The notes below the pieces were generated by a model that saw only the letters and a program-made list of their open reading frames with translations, had not been told where the DNA came from and made no database searches. From Chitinolyticbacter meiyuanensis (GTDB lineage Bacteria > Pseudomonadota > Gammaproteobacteria > Burkholderiales > Chitinibacteraceae), in contig NZ_CP041335.1 in NCBI RefSeq assembly GCF_008033135.1, positions 3,787,925 to 3,851,924 of the forward strand: DNA of 64,000 bases. Direction: 5' to 3'. Positions 22,173-31,933 of the stretch are shown in pieces. How positions within the stretch are numbered: position 1 is the stretch's first letter; each line of letters begins with the position of its first letter. The position numbers and the translations under genes were made by a program.

Positions 22173-23204
22173 TCAGAAGGTGAAGCCGACTTCGATCTTC
22201 TCGCCACGCGCATCGAGCAGCAGGCGTCCAAGCGGCGTGAGTTCGCTGTAACGCTGACAGACGCTGCGCACGTAATCGAACACCCGCGGGATGTCGGCGA
22301 GATAGCGCGACTTGCCGTCGCGATGGTTGAGCCGGGCGAACAGGCCCAGCACCTTGAGGTGGCGTTGCAACCCCTGCCATTCGAACGCAGCATAGAATTC
22401 GCTGAAATCCTCCGGCACCGGCACGCCAGCCGCGCGGGCCTGCTCCCAATAGCGGATGGCCAGATCGAGCACGAAACCTTCGTCCCAACTGATATACGCA
22501 TCACGCAGCAGCGAAACCAGGTCATAGCTGACCGGACCACTGACCGCGTCCTGGAAGTCGAGCAAGGCCAGCTCGCCGTCGACCACCATCAAATTGCGCG
22601 AGTGGTAATCGCGATGCATGAAGACATGGGTCTGCGTCACATTACGCGCCACGATCAGCGCCACGCTACGCTCCCACACGGCCAGTTGCTTGTCGTCGAA
22701 CGTTTGCGCCAAATGGACACCCAGATACCATTCGCGGCAGATTTCAATCTCCCGACGCTGGAAAGCGGCGTCGAACTGCGGCAACTGCACATGCGTCAGT
22801 CGCGACTGGATCGCGACCAGATTGGCAATCGCCTTCAGATACCACGCCTTGGCAGTCGCCGCATCGTCCAGCAGCGGCGTCAGCTCCTGGCTGCCGAGGT
22901 CCTCAAGCAACGTCAGGCCCAAGGTCGCATCGTGGGCGAAGACCGTCGGCACCCGGATGGCCGCGGCGGCCAGCTCGGCTTGCCGCGCCAGAAACGGGGC
23001 CGCATCGAACTGGGTCGGCTCGGCATCCATCACGATCACGCTATCCGTCGTATAACGCGCACGCCAGTAATGGCGCACACTGGCATCCGAGCCACCGACT
23101 TCGAGTGACTGAGGGGCATTACCTCGCATTTGGCGCAACCAGTCGATAATGACGGCCCGGCGATCAAGGTGGGGAACTGGCGGATTCACGGCGGTTTGCT
23201 GCAT
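22173..23204 (-). CDS. amgK: anomeric MurNAc/GlcNAc kinase
   Basis: Phosphorylates the anomeric carbon of MurNAc (and GlcNAc) in the cytosol, supplying MurU. The 343-residue protein belongs to the aminoglycoside phosphotransferase fold. The catalytic loop is FMHRDYHSRNLMV (HxDxxxxN), followed by the metal-binding LLDFQDAVSGP, which replaces DFG. It is the first gene of a two-gene unit with murU and is divergent from lptD with only 53 bp between starts, an arrangement known from pseudomonads and Neisseriales. Confidence 0.93.
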   Translation of the reverse strand: MQQTAVNPPVPHLDRRAVIIDWLRQMRGNAPQSLEVGGSDASVRHYWRARYTTDSVIVMDAEPTQFDAAPFLARQAELAAAAIRVPTVFAHDATLGLTLLEDLGSQELTPLLDDAATAKAWYLKAIANLVAIQSRLTHVQLPQFDAAFQRREIEICREWYLGVHLAQTFDDKQLAVWERSVALIVARNVTQTHVFMHRDYHSRNLMVVDGELALLDFQDAVSGPVSYDLVSLLRDAYISWDEGFVLDLAIRYWEQARAAGVPVPEDFSEFYAAFEWQGLQRHLKVLGLFARLNHRDGKSRYLADIPRVFDYVRSVCQRYSELTPLGRLLLDARGEKIEVGFTF

Positions 23205-23257
23205 GGCGGACGACAGGATGCGGTAGAATCCGCGGATTCTATCTCAACCCCGGCCGC

Positions 23258-25405
23258 ATGATCGCCCTACCGCCGCTCCGCCTCTCGGCATTGACGCTCG
23301 CCCTGCTCGCAGCCCACCTCCATGCCGAGGAAGCGACCGAGTCGCCAGTCCAGGTGGAAGCCGACGAGGTGAAAGGCCATACCCAGCAAGGAGCCGAAGC
23401 CCGCGGCAACGTGATCATCACGCGCGACACCACCGAAGTGCGCGCCGACTGGGCCACATACGACGTACCGACCGATCACGTCACCGCCGGCGATCACGTG
23501 GAAATGCGCCGCGATGGGGATCTGCTGACCGGGCGTGAGCTTGACTACTACTTGGAGCAACGCCGCGGCTCGCTGACCGATCCCGACTACAAGATCGCGC
23601 AAGGGTTGGCACGTGGCGATGCTGTCAAACTGCTGTTCGAAGGGCCAGACCAATATCGTTTGGAGCGCGCGCGCTTCACCACCTGTCCGGTCAACAATGA
23701 CGATTGGTACATCCATGCTCGGGACCTGTCATTGGATTACATGACCAACACCGGGATCGCCCGCAATGGCTGGGTCGAGTTCTACGGCGTGCCCATCCTG
23801 TACTCGCCATGGATGAATTTCCCGCTGTCGGGCAATCGCCAGACCGGCTTTCTGGCCCCTACCATCAGCCTAGACAGCCGAAACGGCTTCGATCTGACCA
23901 CGCCGTTCTACTGGAATATCGCCCCCAACTACGACGCAACTTTCTACCCCCGGTACCTCGCCAAGCGTGGCATGATGGCCGGCGGCGAGTTTCGTTATCT
24001 GCAGCCAAGCTATGCCGGCATGATTCGTGGCGACTATCTGAACGACAGCGAAACCGAAGATAGTCGCTACAGCCTGCTGTTCCAGCACCGCCATCAGATC
24101 ACTGATCGCCTGTCCCTGGCAGTGAATGCGCAGAAAGTATCGGACAACGACTACTTCAACGATTTCGGCAATCAAGCCGAAATTGCCGCAATTGATAATC
24201 TGCCACGCGAAGCCACGTTCAACTACAGCGGTGATGGTTGGTACAGCTATTTGCGCTGGCAACGCTTCCAGACCATCCAGAACGCCGACAACTCGGTGGA
24301 AGTGCCGTACGCGCGCTTGCCGCAGCTGTATTTCGGTGCCACGCCACAATGGATTCCGGGGGCGCGTATTGGCGTCAATGCCGAGTATGCCGATTTCCGG
24401 CACCCGACCAAAACAGAGGGCGAGCGGGCCTGGGTCTATCCAACCGTCGCCTATCCGATTCAGAACGCCTATAGCTTCGTCACACCCAAGATCGGCCTGC
24501 ATGCTACGCAATACCGGTTGCATGAAACCGACGGCGAAGAGAGCGAATCCCGTGTCGTGCCATTGTTTAGCCTGGATTCCGGGCTGGTGTTCGAGCGAGA
24601 GGATGAGTTCCGCAGCTTGACTTATACGCAAACACTGGAACCGCGGGCCTATTACGTCTACGTACCGTATCGCGACCAGTCCATGTTGCCCAATTTCGAT
24701 TCGGGGCAGACCGACTTCTCGCTGGCGCAGATCTTCACCGAGAACCAATTCTCCGGGAATGACCGGATCAATGATGCCAACCAGCTCACGCTGGCCGTGA
24801 CCAGCCGCTTCTACGAAACGGATAGCGGACTGGAGCGGCTGTACGCCACGTTGGCACAGCGCTTCTACTTCTCCGATCAACGTGTCACGCTCGATGCGCC
24901 AGGCCGGCCGGCCAGTCAAAACGAGTCGGACATGCTGGTCTCCCTCGGTGGCCAGCTTTGGCGCAACCTTACCGCCAGCTACAGCCTGCAGTACAACTGG
25001 CAGGATGCCCGTACCGGGCGTGCCGAAGTCGGCCTGTCGTGGCAGCCGGGCGAAGCGCGCGTGCTCAACTTGCGCTACGTGATGAATCGGGTGACCGATG
25101 ATACCGAGCAGATTGATGCCTCATTCCAGTGGCCATTGGGTCGCGGCTGGTACGGTGTGGGGCGGGTGAATTACTCGCTGAAGGACAATCTGGCCCTCGA
25201 CAGCCTGTTCGGCGCCGAATACAACGCTGGTTGCTGGGGGCTGCGCTTGGCGGTCCAGCGCTACCTGACCAGTGGCGACCGTTACAACACCACCTACTTC
25301 GCCATGTTGCAGTTGGGTGCCCTGGGCGGCTTGGGCAGCAACCCGCTCGGTACGCTGCGTAATATCATTCCGGGTTATACCGACCCCTATCCTCAAGAGC
25401 AGTGA
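23258..25405 (+). CDS. lptD: LPS assembly outer-membrane protein LptD
   Basis: Outer-membrane barrel that, with LptE, inserts lipopolysaccharide into the outer leaflet. The 715-residue precursor has a signal peptide ending near AHLHAEE, an OstA/LptA-like domain (VEADEVKGHTQQGAEARGNV onward) and a large C-terminal barrel ending in PYPQEQ. Family motifs GVPILYSPWMNFPLSGNRQTG are present. Only two cysteines occur in the whole protein (FTTCPVN near residue 140 and NAGCWGL near the C terminus), enough for one N-to-C disulfide instead of the two of E. coli. It heads the lptD-surA-pdxA-rsmA unit. Confidence 0.96.
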   Translation: MIALPPLRLSALTLALLAAHLHAEEATESPVQVEADEVKGHTQQGAEARGNVIITRDTTEVRADWATYDVPTDHVTAGDHVEMRRDGDLLTGRELDYYLEQRRGSLTDPDYKIAQGLARGDAVKLLFEGPDQYRLERARFTTCPVNNDDWYIHARDLSLDYMTNTGIARNGWVEFYGVPILYSPWMNFPLSGNRQTGFLAPTISLDSRNGFDLTTPFYWNIAPNYDATFYPRYLAKRGMMAGGEFRYLQPSYAGMIRGDYLNDSETEDSRYSLLFQHRHQITDRLSLAVNAQKVSDNDYFNDFGNQAEIAAIDNLPREATFNYSGDGWYSYLRWQRFQTIQNADNSVEVPYARLPQLYFGATPQWIPGARIGVNAEYADFRHPTKTEGERAWVYPTVAYPIQNAYSFVTPKIGLHATQYRLHETDGEESESRVVPLFSLDSGLVFEREDEFRSLTYTQTLEPRAYYVYVPYRDQSMLPNFDSGQTDFSLAQIFTENQFSGNDRINDANQLTLAVTSRFYETDSGLERLYATLAQRFYFSDQRVTLDAPGRPASQNESDMLVSLGGQLWRNLTASYSLQYNWQDARTGRAEVGLSWQPGEARVLNLRYVMNRVTDDTEQIDASFQWPLGRGWYGVGRVNYSLKDNLALDSLFGAEYNAGCWGLRLAVQRYLTSGDRYNTTYFAMLQLGALGGLGSNPLGTLRNIIPGYTDPYPQEQ

Positions 25406-25411
25406 CCAACG

Positions 25412-26701
25412 ATGAAAGTGTCCTCCCTGTTGCTTCCCTTCCTGCTCGCCGCCACGCTAGGCGGCACGATCGCCCACGCAGAAGTGCGGACCGTCGACCG
25501 TGTCGTTGCCGTGGTCAATCGCGGCGTCATCACCGAGGGTGAACTCGATGCACGCATCGCCTCGGTGAAAAAGAATCTGCAGGGCAAGGATGTAAAGCTT
25601 CCGCCCGAAGAAGTGCTGCGCCAACAGGTACTCGAACGCATCGTCTTGGAGCAGGTGCAACTGCAATATGCTGCGTCGGTCGGCATCCGGGTCGATGATG
25701 CCCAGCTGGAACGCGGTATCGCGCGCATCGCTGAACAGAACAAATTGTCACTGCCGGAATTCCGCGCCAAGTTGCAGGCATCCGGCCTGACCTGGAAGGC
25801 TTTCCGCGAAGACATCCGCAACGAAATTACCATGAGCCGCTTGCGCGAACGCGAGGTCGACAACAAGGTTCAGGTGACCGACGCCGAAGTTGATGACTAT
25901 CTCAAGCTCAATGCCGGCAAGACCGATCAGCAATACCAGCTCTCGCAAATCCTTGTCGCAGTACCGGAAAACGCCAATCCGGACCAGATCCAGACACGCC
26001 GCGCGCGCATCGTCGCAGCCCGGCAGGAGCTTGCCGACGGCAAGGCCTTCGCCGGTGTCGCGGCACAATATTCCGATGCCAAGGAAGCCACCAGCGGCGG
26101 TTCGCTCGGCTGGCGCTCGGCTGGCAGCCTGCCACCTGCCTTCCTCGAGCTGTTGCAGGACATGAAGCCCGGTCAGCTCACCGACATCGTTCGCAGCCCG
26201 ATGGGCTTTCATCTGTTCCGCCTTGACGATAAACGCACCGATGACAAACGCCAAGTGGTGCAACAGACCCATGCCCGCCACATCCTGATCAAGACCAACG
26301 AATTGGTGTCCGAGGCCGATGCCCGCCAGAAGCTCCAACAGCTGCGTGATCGAATCGTCGGCGGTGCCAAATTCGATGACATCGCCCGTGCATTCTCCGA
26401 AGACACCAGTGCCGCCAGTGGCGGTGATCTCGGCTGGATCAACCCGGGTGAGACCGTTCCCGAATTCGAGCAGGCAATCAACACCCTGAAGCCCGGCGAA
26501 CTCAGCAATCTCGTCCGCTCGCCATTCGGTGTGCACCTGATCCAGGTGATTGCACGCCGGAACCAGGACGTGACCGAAGAACGCGAGCGCTTCCAGGCAC
26601 GTATGGACATCAAGCAGCGCAAGGCCGAGGAAGCCTACGACGACTGGCTACGTCAGGCCCGCGACCGCGCCTACGTCGACGTCCGTCTCAAGGATGAGTG
26701 A
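25412..26701 (+). CDS. surA: periplasmic chaperone and peptidyl-prolyl isomerase SurA
   Basis: Escorts outer-membrane proteins, including LptD, through the periplasm. The 429-residue precursor has a signal peptide (cleavage near AHAEV), the N-terminal chaperone domain starting VDRVVAVVNRGVITEGEL, and two parvulin domains (about residues 170-270, containing GGSLGWRSAGSLP, and 280-380, containing GGDLGWINPGETVPEF), then a C-terminal helix. It starts 6 bp after lptD. The stop TGA shares its last base with the pdxA ATG, so the two are translationally linked. Confidence 0.97.
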   Translation: MKVSSLLLPFLLAATLGGTIAHAEVRTVDRVVAVVNRGVITEGELDARIASVKKNLQGKDVKLPPEEVLRQQVLERIVLEQVQLQYAASVGIRVDDAQLERGIARIAEQNKLSLPEFRAKLQASGLTWKAFREDIRNEITMSRLREREVDNKVQVTDAEVDDYLKLNAGKTDQQYQLSQILVAVPENANPDQIQTRRARIVAARQELADGKAFAGVAAQYSDAKEATSGGSLGWRSAGSLPPAFLELLQDMKPGQLTDIVRSPMGFHLFRLDDKRTDDKRQVVQQTHARHILIKTNELVSEADARQKLQQLRDRIVGGAKFDDIARAFSEDTSAASGGDLGWINPGETVPEFEQAINTLKPGELSNLVRSPFGVHLIQVIARRNQDVTEERERFQARMDIKQRKAEEAYDDWLRQARDRAYVDVRLKDE

Positions 26702-27684
26702 TGCGCCCGGTCCTCGCGCTGACCACCGGTGAATCGGCCGGGATCGGCCCGGAAATCGCCGCGCAAATTGCGGCAGCCGGCCATCCGGCGCGGGTGGTCC
26801 TGCTCGGAGACCAGGAACTGTTGCGCGAGCGCGCCGCAGCCATCGGCATCCACGCCGACTGGCCTGTATTCGATCCAGCGCGCGATGACGACATCGCGGT
26901 GCTGCATGTGCCGCTGGCCGCGCCGTCGCTGCCGGGCGTGCTGGCGACTGCCAATTCGGCTTATGTGCTACGGCTGCTCGACATCGCCGTCGACGGCTGC
27001 ATCGATGGCCGTTTCGCCGCCATCGTCACCGCGCCGATCCACAAGGGCGTGATCAACGACGCGGGCGTTGCCAACGGCTTCTTCTTCGGCCACACCGAGT
27101 ATCTCGCCGCACGTACCGACACCAAGCAGGTGGTAATGCTACTCACTGGCGGCGACATGCGCGTCGCGCTCGCCACCACCCATCTCCCCCTGGCCGACGT
27201 ACCGGCGGCGATCACGCCCGAATCGTTGTCGCGCACGCTGCGCATCCTCGATGCCGACCTGAAGCAGAAGTTCGGCATCGCCGAACCGGCCATCCTGGTC
27301 GCCGGACTCAACCCGCATGCCGGCGAAGCCGGCCACCTCGGGCGCGAAGAGCTCGATGTTCTTATCCCGACGCTGGAGGCCCTGCGTGCCGAAGGCCTGC
27401 GCCTGATCGGCCCATTGCCGGCCGACACGCTGTTCAACCGCAAGCAGCTGGAACGTGGTGACGCCGTGCTGGCCATGTACCACGACCAGGGTCTGCCGGT
27501 ACTGAAGTACGCCAGCTTCGGCCACGGCATCAATGTCACGCTGGGGCTGCCGCTGATCCGCACCTCGGTCGACCATGGCACCGCGCTTGATCTTGCCGGT
27601 ACCGGCCGGGCCGATCCGGGCAGCCTGCGCGCCGCGCTCGATCTCGCCGCTGAGCTGGTTGCCCGCCAGCGCAGCGTCGTCTGA
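26701..27684 (+). CDS. pdxA: 4-hydroxythreonine-4-phosphate dehydrogenase
   Basis: NAD-dependent enzyme of pyridoxal 5'-phosphate synthesis in the DXP-dependent route. The 327-residue product begins LALTTGESAGIGPEI and has the metal-binding histidines in FGHTEYLA, LPADTLFN and YHDQGLPVLKY, then GLPLIRTSVDHGTALD. The ATG at 26701 (TGATG overlap with surA) is preferred to the GTG one codon earlier. The surA-pdxA-rsmA order is conserved in proteobacteria. Confidence 0.96.
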   Translation: MRPVLALTTGESAGIGPEIAAQIAAAGHPARVVLLGDQELLRERAAAIGIHADWPVFDPARDDDIAVLHVPLAAPSLPGVLATANSAYVLRLLDIAVDGCIDGRFAAIVTAPIHKGVINDAGVANGFFFGHTEYLAARTDTKQVVMLLTGGDMRVALATTHLPLADVPAAITPESLSRTLRILDADLKQKFGIAEPAILVAGLNPHAGEAGHLGREELDVLIPTLEALRAEGLRLIGPLPADTLFNRKQLERGDAVLAMYHDQGLPVLKYASFGHGINVTLGLPLIRTSVDHGTALDLAGTGRADPGSLRAALDLAAELVARQRSVV

Positions 27685-27721
27685 TCGCCTAGCCTGTTAT
27701 CTCTTACTCGCCTTTCAAACC

Positions 27722-28507
27722 ATGTCGCATATCCCCCGCAAGCGTTTCGGCCAGAACTTCCTGCAGGACCAGGGCGTGATCGGTGCCATCGTCAGCGCCG
27801 TCTCACCGCAACCAGGTGACGTGCTGGTCGAGATCGGCCCAGGTCTCGCTGCGCTGACCGGCCCGCTGCTGGCCCAGACCGGTCGCCTGCACGCGGTGGA
27901 GATCGATCGCGATATCGTCGCGCATCTGGCAACCCGCTTCGGCGACGAACTCACCGTGCACAACGTCGACGCGATGAAGTTCGACTTCGGCCAGCTCGCC
28001 GACGACATCGCGCCGGGAGGGCAACTGCGCCTCGTCGGCAACCTGCCGTACAACATCTCGACACCGCTGCTGTTCCACCTCGCCAACTTCGCCGACCGCA
28101 TTGCCGACATGCACTTCATGCTGCAAAAGGAAGTGGTCGACCGCATGGTGGCCGAGCCATCGACCACCGACTACGGCCGGCTTTCGGTGATGCTGCAGCT
28201 GCGCTTTCATATGGAGCGGGTACTCGACGTGCCGCCAGAGTCGTTCTACCCACCGCCCAAGGTCGATTCCAGCGTGGTACGCATGGTGCCGTGGCCCACG
28301 CCACGCTATCCGGTACTCGACCTGCCGCTGCTGGAAGACCTGGTGGTCAAGGCCTTCGGTCAGCGCCGCAAGACACTGCGCAACAACCTCAAGGGCATCG
28401 TCGACGACGCGCTGTTTGCCGAACTCGGCATCGACCCTGGCCTACGCCCGGAAAACCTTGAAGTGGCCCAGTTCGTCGCCATCGCCAACGCACTGGCCCG
28501 TCGCTGA
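27722..28507 (+). CDS. rsmA: 16S rRNA dimethyladenosine transferase
   Basis: Dimethylates A1518 and A1519 near the 3' end of 16S rRNA late in small-subunit assembly (KsgA). The 261-residue protein starts [17 protein letters not shown]; motif I is [10 protein letters not shown] and motif [10 protein letters not shown], followed by the RNA-binding region [12 protein letters not shown] and [12 protein letters not shown]. It lies 37 bp after pdxA. An in-frame extension upstream into pdxA has no conserved sequence and was not used. Confidence 0.97.
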   Translation: MSHIPRKRFGQNFLQDQGVIGAIVSAVSPQPGDVLVEIGPGLAALTGPLLAQTGRLHAVEIDRDIVAHLATRFGDELTVHNVDAMKFDFGQLADDIAPGGQLRLVGNLPYNISTPLLFHLANFADRIADMHFMLQKEVVDRMVAEPSTTDYGRLSVMLQLRFHMERVLDVPPESFYPPPKVDSSVVRMVPWPTPRYPVLDLPLLEDLVVKAFGQRRKTLRNNLKGIVDDALFAELGIDPGLRPENLEVAQFVAIANALARR

Positions 28508-28586
28508 GCGTGTTCAGGGTTTTCCCACCTTGCCGTGGCAAGCCGACGTCGACACAATCCGGGCAAATCCCAGGCAGAACAACACC

Positions 28587-29327
28587 ATGATCCGCTTTAC
28601 CAAGGTCAACAAGTGGTACGGCCGCGAGCACCATGTGCTCAAGAACATCGATCTCGAAGTGAAGACCGGCGAAGTCGTCGTTGTCTGCGGCCCCTCCGGC
28701 TCGGGCAAGTCCACACTGATCCGCACCATCAACCAGCTAGAACCGGTCGAGGAAGGCGAGATCTGGATCGGCGACGTGCAGGTGAACAATCCGCGCACCA
28801 ACATCAATCGGGTGCGCGAGCACGTCGGCTTCGTATTCCAGCATTTCAATCTGTACCCGCACCTGTCAGTGTTGGACAACATCACGCTCGCCCCGATCCA
28901 GGTGAAGAAGCTGTCGCGTGCCGCCGCCGAGGAGCGCGCAATCGCGCTGTTGACCAAGGTAGGGCTCGCGCACAAGAAGGACGCCTATCCAGCCAACTTG
29001 TCCGGTGGCCAGCAACAGCGCGTCGCCATTGCCCGCGGCCTGGCGATGGAGCCCAAGGTGATGCTGTTCGACGAACCCACCAGCGCGCTCGACCCTGAAA
29101 TGATCGGCGAAGTGCTGAAGGTGATGCAGGACCTCGCCGAATCGGGCATGACCATGATGGTGGTTACCCATGAGATGGGCTTTGCCCGCGAAGTAGCCGA
29201 TCGGGTGCTGTTCCTCGACCACGGCGAAATCCTCGAGGACACCACGCCCGAAGCCTTCTTCAGCAACCCACGGCACGACCGGGCCCGGCAGTTCCTCAAG
29301 CAAGTGCTGGCGCCAATGCACGGATGA
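28587..29327 (+). CDS. polar amino-acid ABC transporter ATPase (first copy)
   Basis: A 246-residue cytoplasmic ATPase of the GlnQ/GltL type. Walker A is GPSGSGKST, the Q loop is [17 protein letters not shown], the signature is LSGGQQQR, Walker B is [14 protein letters not shown] and the switch His is in VVTHEMGF. The start at 28587 gives the normal N terminus [12 protein letters not shown]. It precedes the binding protein and permeases but is separated from them by a terminator hairpin at 29363. A second ATPase with the same domains closes the cluster at 31930, so the two may be alternative partners. Confidence 0.93.
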   Translation: MIRFTKVNKWYGREHHVLKNIDLEVKTGEVVVVCGPSGSGKSTLIRTINQLEPVEEGEIWIGDVQVNNPRTNINRVREHVGFVFQHFNLYPHLSVLDNITLAPIQVKKLSRAAAEERAIALLTKVGLAHKKDAYPANLSGGQQQRVAIARGLAMEPKVMLFDEPTSALDPEMIGEVLKVMQDLAESGMTMMVVTHEMGFAREVADRVLFLDHGEILEDTTPEAFFSNPRHDRARQFLKQVLAPMHG

Positions 29328-29362
29328 AGTGCCAAGCGTAGCAAATCACCCCAATGTGCAAC

Positions 29363-29387
29363 AAAAGCCGCCAACAGGCGGCTTTTT
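29363..29387 (+). terminator. terminator after the first transporter ATPase
   Basis: AAAGCCGCC / GGCGGCTTT with loop AACA, followed by TT. It lies 35 bp after the stop codon and before the promoter region of the binding protein. Confidence 0.85.
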
Positions 29388-29506
29388 CATTTGAACATCA
29401 GACAAAAACAGCGGACCCCGGGGATAAGCTAGGGATATCACTGAGAGCGTGTGATAGGCCGCCTGCCTATACTGCGTCCACGCAAAGTCCCCTATTGGAG
29501 TGTGTG

Positions 29507-30403
29507 ATGAAAAAACTGCTGCAACTCAGCCTCGCCGTTTCCGCCCTCTTCGCTGCTGGCGCCCACGCCGAAGAACTGAGCGGTACGCTGAAGAAGATCA
29601 AGGACAGCGGCGTCATCGTCGTCGGCCATCGCGATTCCTCCATTCCCTTTTCCTATCTCGACAACCAGAAGCCCATCGGCTACTCGATGGACCTTGCCAA
29701 CAAGATCGTCGAGAACGTGAAGAAAGAACTGAAGATGCCCAACCTGCAGGTGCGCTACAACCTGGTCACCTCGCAGACCCGCATCCCCTTGGTGCAGAAC
29801 GGCACCGTGGACTTCGAGTGCGGCTCGACCACCAACAACCTGGAACGCCAAAAGCAGGTGTCGTTCTCAGTCGGCATCTTCGAGATCGGCACACGCCTGT
29901 TGACCAAGAAGACTTCCGGCGTGAAGGACTTCGCCGATCTTTCAGGCAAGAATGTCGTCACCACTGCCGGCACCACCTCGGAGCGCCTGATCAAGTCCAT
30001 GAACGCCGAGAAGAAGCTGGACATGAACATCATCAGTGCCAAGGATCACGGCGAATCGTTCCTGATGCTGGAATCGGGCCGCGCCGTCGCCTTCATGATG
30101 GACGATGCGCTGCTGGCCGGCGAAATGGCCAAGGCCAAGAAGCCGGATGACTGGGCCATCGTCGGCAAGCCGCAATCGTATGAAATCTATGGCTGCAGCA
30201 TGCGCAAGGACGATCCGCAGTTCAAGAAGGTGGTCGACGACGCACTCAAGACCGCGTTCAAGTCGTCCGAGATGAACGCCATCTACAAGCGCTGGTTCGA
30301 AAGCCCGATCCCACCCAAGGGCCTGAACATGAAGTTCCCGATGAGCCCGGAACTGAAGGAACTGCTGGCCAACCCGACCGACAAGTCGGCCGAGCAGATG
30401 TAA
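29507..30403 (+). CDS. gltI: periplasmic glutamate/aspartate-binding protein
   Basis: Solute-binding component of the transporter, type II periplasmic-binding (SBP_bac_3) fold. The 298-residue precursor has a signal peptide ending GAHAEE. Ligand-site features of the GltI/DEBP group are visible: VGHRDSSIPFSYLDN, RIPLVQNGTVDFECGSTTN and TTAGTTSERL. TTGGAG lies seven bases before the ATG. TATACT at 29468-29473 may be its -10 box. Specificity for acidic amino acids is inferred from similarity to GltI and from the neighbouring permeases. Confidence 0.9.
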   Translation: MKKLLQLSLAVSALFAAGAHAEELSGTLKKIKDSGVIVVGHRDSSIPFSYLDNQKPIGYSMDLANKIVENVKKELKMPNLQVRYNLVTSQTRIPLVQNGTVDFECGSTTNNLERQKQVSFSVGIFEIGTRLLTKKTSGVKDFADLSGKNVVTTAGTTSERLIKSMNAEKKLDMNIISAKDHGESFLMLESGRAVAFMMDDALLAGEMAKAKKPDDWAIVGKPQSYEIYGCSMRKDDPQFKKVVDDALKTAFKSSEMNAIYKRWFESPIPPKGLNMKFPMSPELKELLANPTDKSAEQM

Positions 30404-30420
30404 CTAGGCAGTACCCAGAG

Positions 30421-30460
30421 AAATCGGCGCCGGGGCCATGCGCCCGGCGCCGATTTTTTC
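30421..30460 (+). terminator. attenuating terminator between gltI and gltJ
   Basis: A long GC stem (AATCGGCGCCGGG with CCCGGCGCCGATT, loop GCCATGCG) followed by TTTT. In this position it most likely lowers permease expression relative to the binding protein and stabilises the gltI message. Confidence 0.85.
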
Positions 30461-30521
30461 TAACCTAGCAACAGAAGGCGTTTGAAACGCCTCGCCTCGA
30501 CCACACGGTGGGAGGAACATC

Positions 30522-31268
30522 ATGAATTACAACTGGGACTGGAGCGTCTTCTTCAAGTCCACCGGCATCGGCGAGGAAATCTACCTCGACTGGTTCATCA
30601 CCGGCCTAGGTTGGACCGTCGCGCTGGCACTGTCAGCGTGGGTGATCGCGCTCCTGCTCGGCAGCCTGCTCGGCGTGATGCGCACGCTACCTGGGCGATA
30701 CGCCGCCCGTATCGCTGGTGCCTACGTCGAACTGTTCCGCAATGTGCCACTGCTGGTGCAACTGTTCGTCTGGTACTTCATCGTGCCGGACTGGCTGCCC
30801 GAACCGCTGGAAACGTGGTTCAAGCAGGATCTCAATCCATCCACCAGTGCCTTCATCAGCGTCACCATCTGTCTCGGCCTCTTTACCGCCGCGCGGGTGT
30901 GCGAGCAGGTGCGCACCGGCATCCAGGCGCTGCCGCGCGGTCAGGCCATGGCAGCCTATGCTCTGGGCCTGCGCCCGCCCCAGGTCTACCGCCAAGTGCT
31001 GCTGCCACAGGCCTTCCGCATCATCATCCCGCCGCTCACCAGCGAATTCCTCAATGTATTCAAGAACTCGTCGGTCGCATCGTTGATCGGCCTGATGGAG
31101 CTCCTGGCGCAGACCAAGCAAACAGCCGAGTTCACCGCCAACCTGTTCGAAGCCTTCACTCTTGCCACGCTGATCTACTTCACGCTCAACATGGGCTTGA
31201 TGCTGTTCATGCGCTGGGTGGAGAAAAAGGTGCGCGTGCCGGGCCTGATCGCCCTGGGAGGTAAATAA
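30522..31268 (+). CDS. gltJ: glutamate/aspartate ABC transporter permease GltJ
   Basis: Inner-membrane permease of the HisMQ family, 248 residues. It starts MNYNWDWSVFFKSTGIGEE, a GltJ-type N terminus. Several membrane helices follow, and the EAA-type coupling loop that contacts the ATPase is GIQALPRGQAMAAYALGLRP followed by LLPQAFRIIIPPL. Its stop overlaps the gltK start by one base (TAATG). It pairs with GltK to form the channel. Confidence 0.93.
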   Translation: MNYNWDWSVFFKSTGIGEEIYLDWFITGLGWTVALALSAWVIALLLGSLLGVMRTLPGRYAARIAGAYVELFRNVPLLVQLFVWYFIVPDWLPEPLETWFKQDLNPSTSAFISVTICLGLFTAARVCEQVRTGIQALPRGQAMAAYALGLRPPQVYRQVLLPQAFRIIIPPLTSEFLNVFKNSSVASLIGLMELLAQTKQTAEFTANLFEAFTLATLIYFTLNMGLMLFMRWVEKKVRVPGLIALGGK

Positions 31269-31933
31269 TGGACTTCTCCCCTATCGTTCCCGCCCTGCCT
31301 TCGCTGTGGGAGGGCATGCTGCTGACACTGAAGCTGCTGGTGTTGGCCGTGCTCGGTGGCGTGGCGCTCGGCACCTTGCTGGCGCTGGCGCGGCTGTCGC
31401 ACAACAAGACGCTGAGTTTTCTTGCCGGCTTCTACGTCAACTACTTCCGCTCCATCCCGCTGCTGCTGGTCATCACCTGGTTCTATTTCGTGGTGCCCTT
31501 CATCATCGGCTGGGTCACCGGCACCAACCAGCCGATCGGCGCCTTCACGTCCTGCCTCGTCGCCTTCATGATGTTCGAGGCGGCCTACTACTGCGAGATC
31601 GTACGCGCCGGTATCCAGTCGATCTCGCGCGGCCAAGTCAATGCGGCCTACGCGCTTGGCATGACCTACAGCCAGACGATGCGCCTCGTGATCCTGCCGC
31701 AGGCGTTCCGCAAGATGACGCCGCTACTGCTGCAGCAATCCATCATCCTGTTCCAGGACACCTCGCTGGTCTATGCCGTGGGCCTGATGGACTTCCTCAA
31801 CAGTGCCCGCTCGCAAGGCGACATCACCGGCAACCTGCATGAGTTCCTGTTGGTGGCCGGCCTCGTTTACTTCATCATCAGTTTCAGCGCCTCGACCCTG
31901 GTCAAGCGCCTGCAAAAGAGGTTGACCGTATGA
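31268..31933 (+). CDS. gltK: glutamate/aspartate ABC transporter permease GltK
   Basis: Second HisMQ-type permease, 221 residues, with about five membrane helices. Family features are [20 protein letters not shown] and the coupling loop [20 protein letters not shown] followed by [15 protein letters not shown]. It is translationally coupled to gltJ upstream and to the second ATPase gene downstream (ATGA overlap at 31930-31933). Confidence 0.93.
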   Translation: MDFSPIVPALPSLWEGMLLTLKLLVLAVLGGVALGTLLALARLSHNKTLSFLAGFYVNYFRSIPLLLVITWFYFVVPFIIGWVTGTNQPIGAFTSCLVAFMMFEAAYYCEIVRAGIQSISRGQVNAAYALGMTYSQTMRLVILPQAFRKMTPLLLQQSIILFQDTSLVYAVGLMDFLNSARSQGDITGNLHEFLLVAGLVYFIISFSASTLVKRLQKRLTV

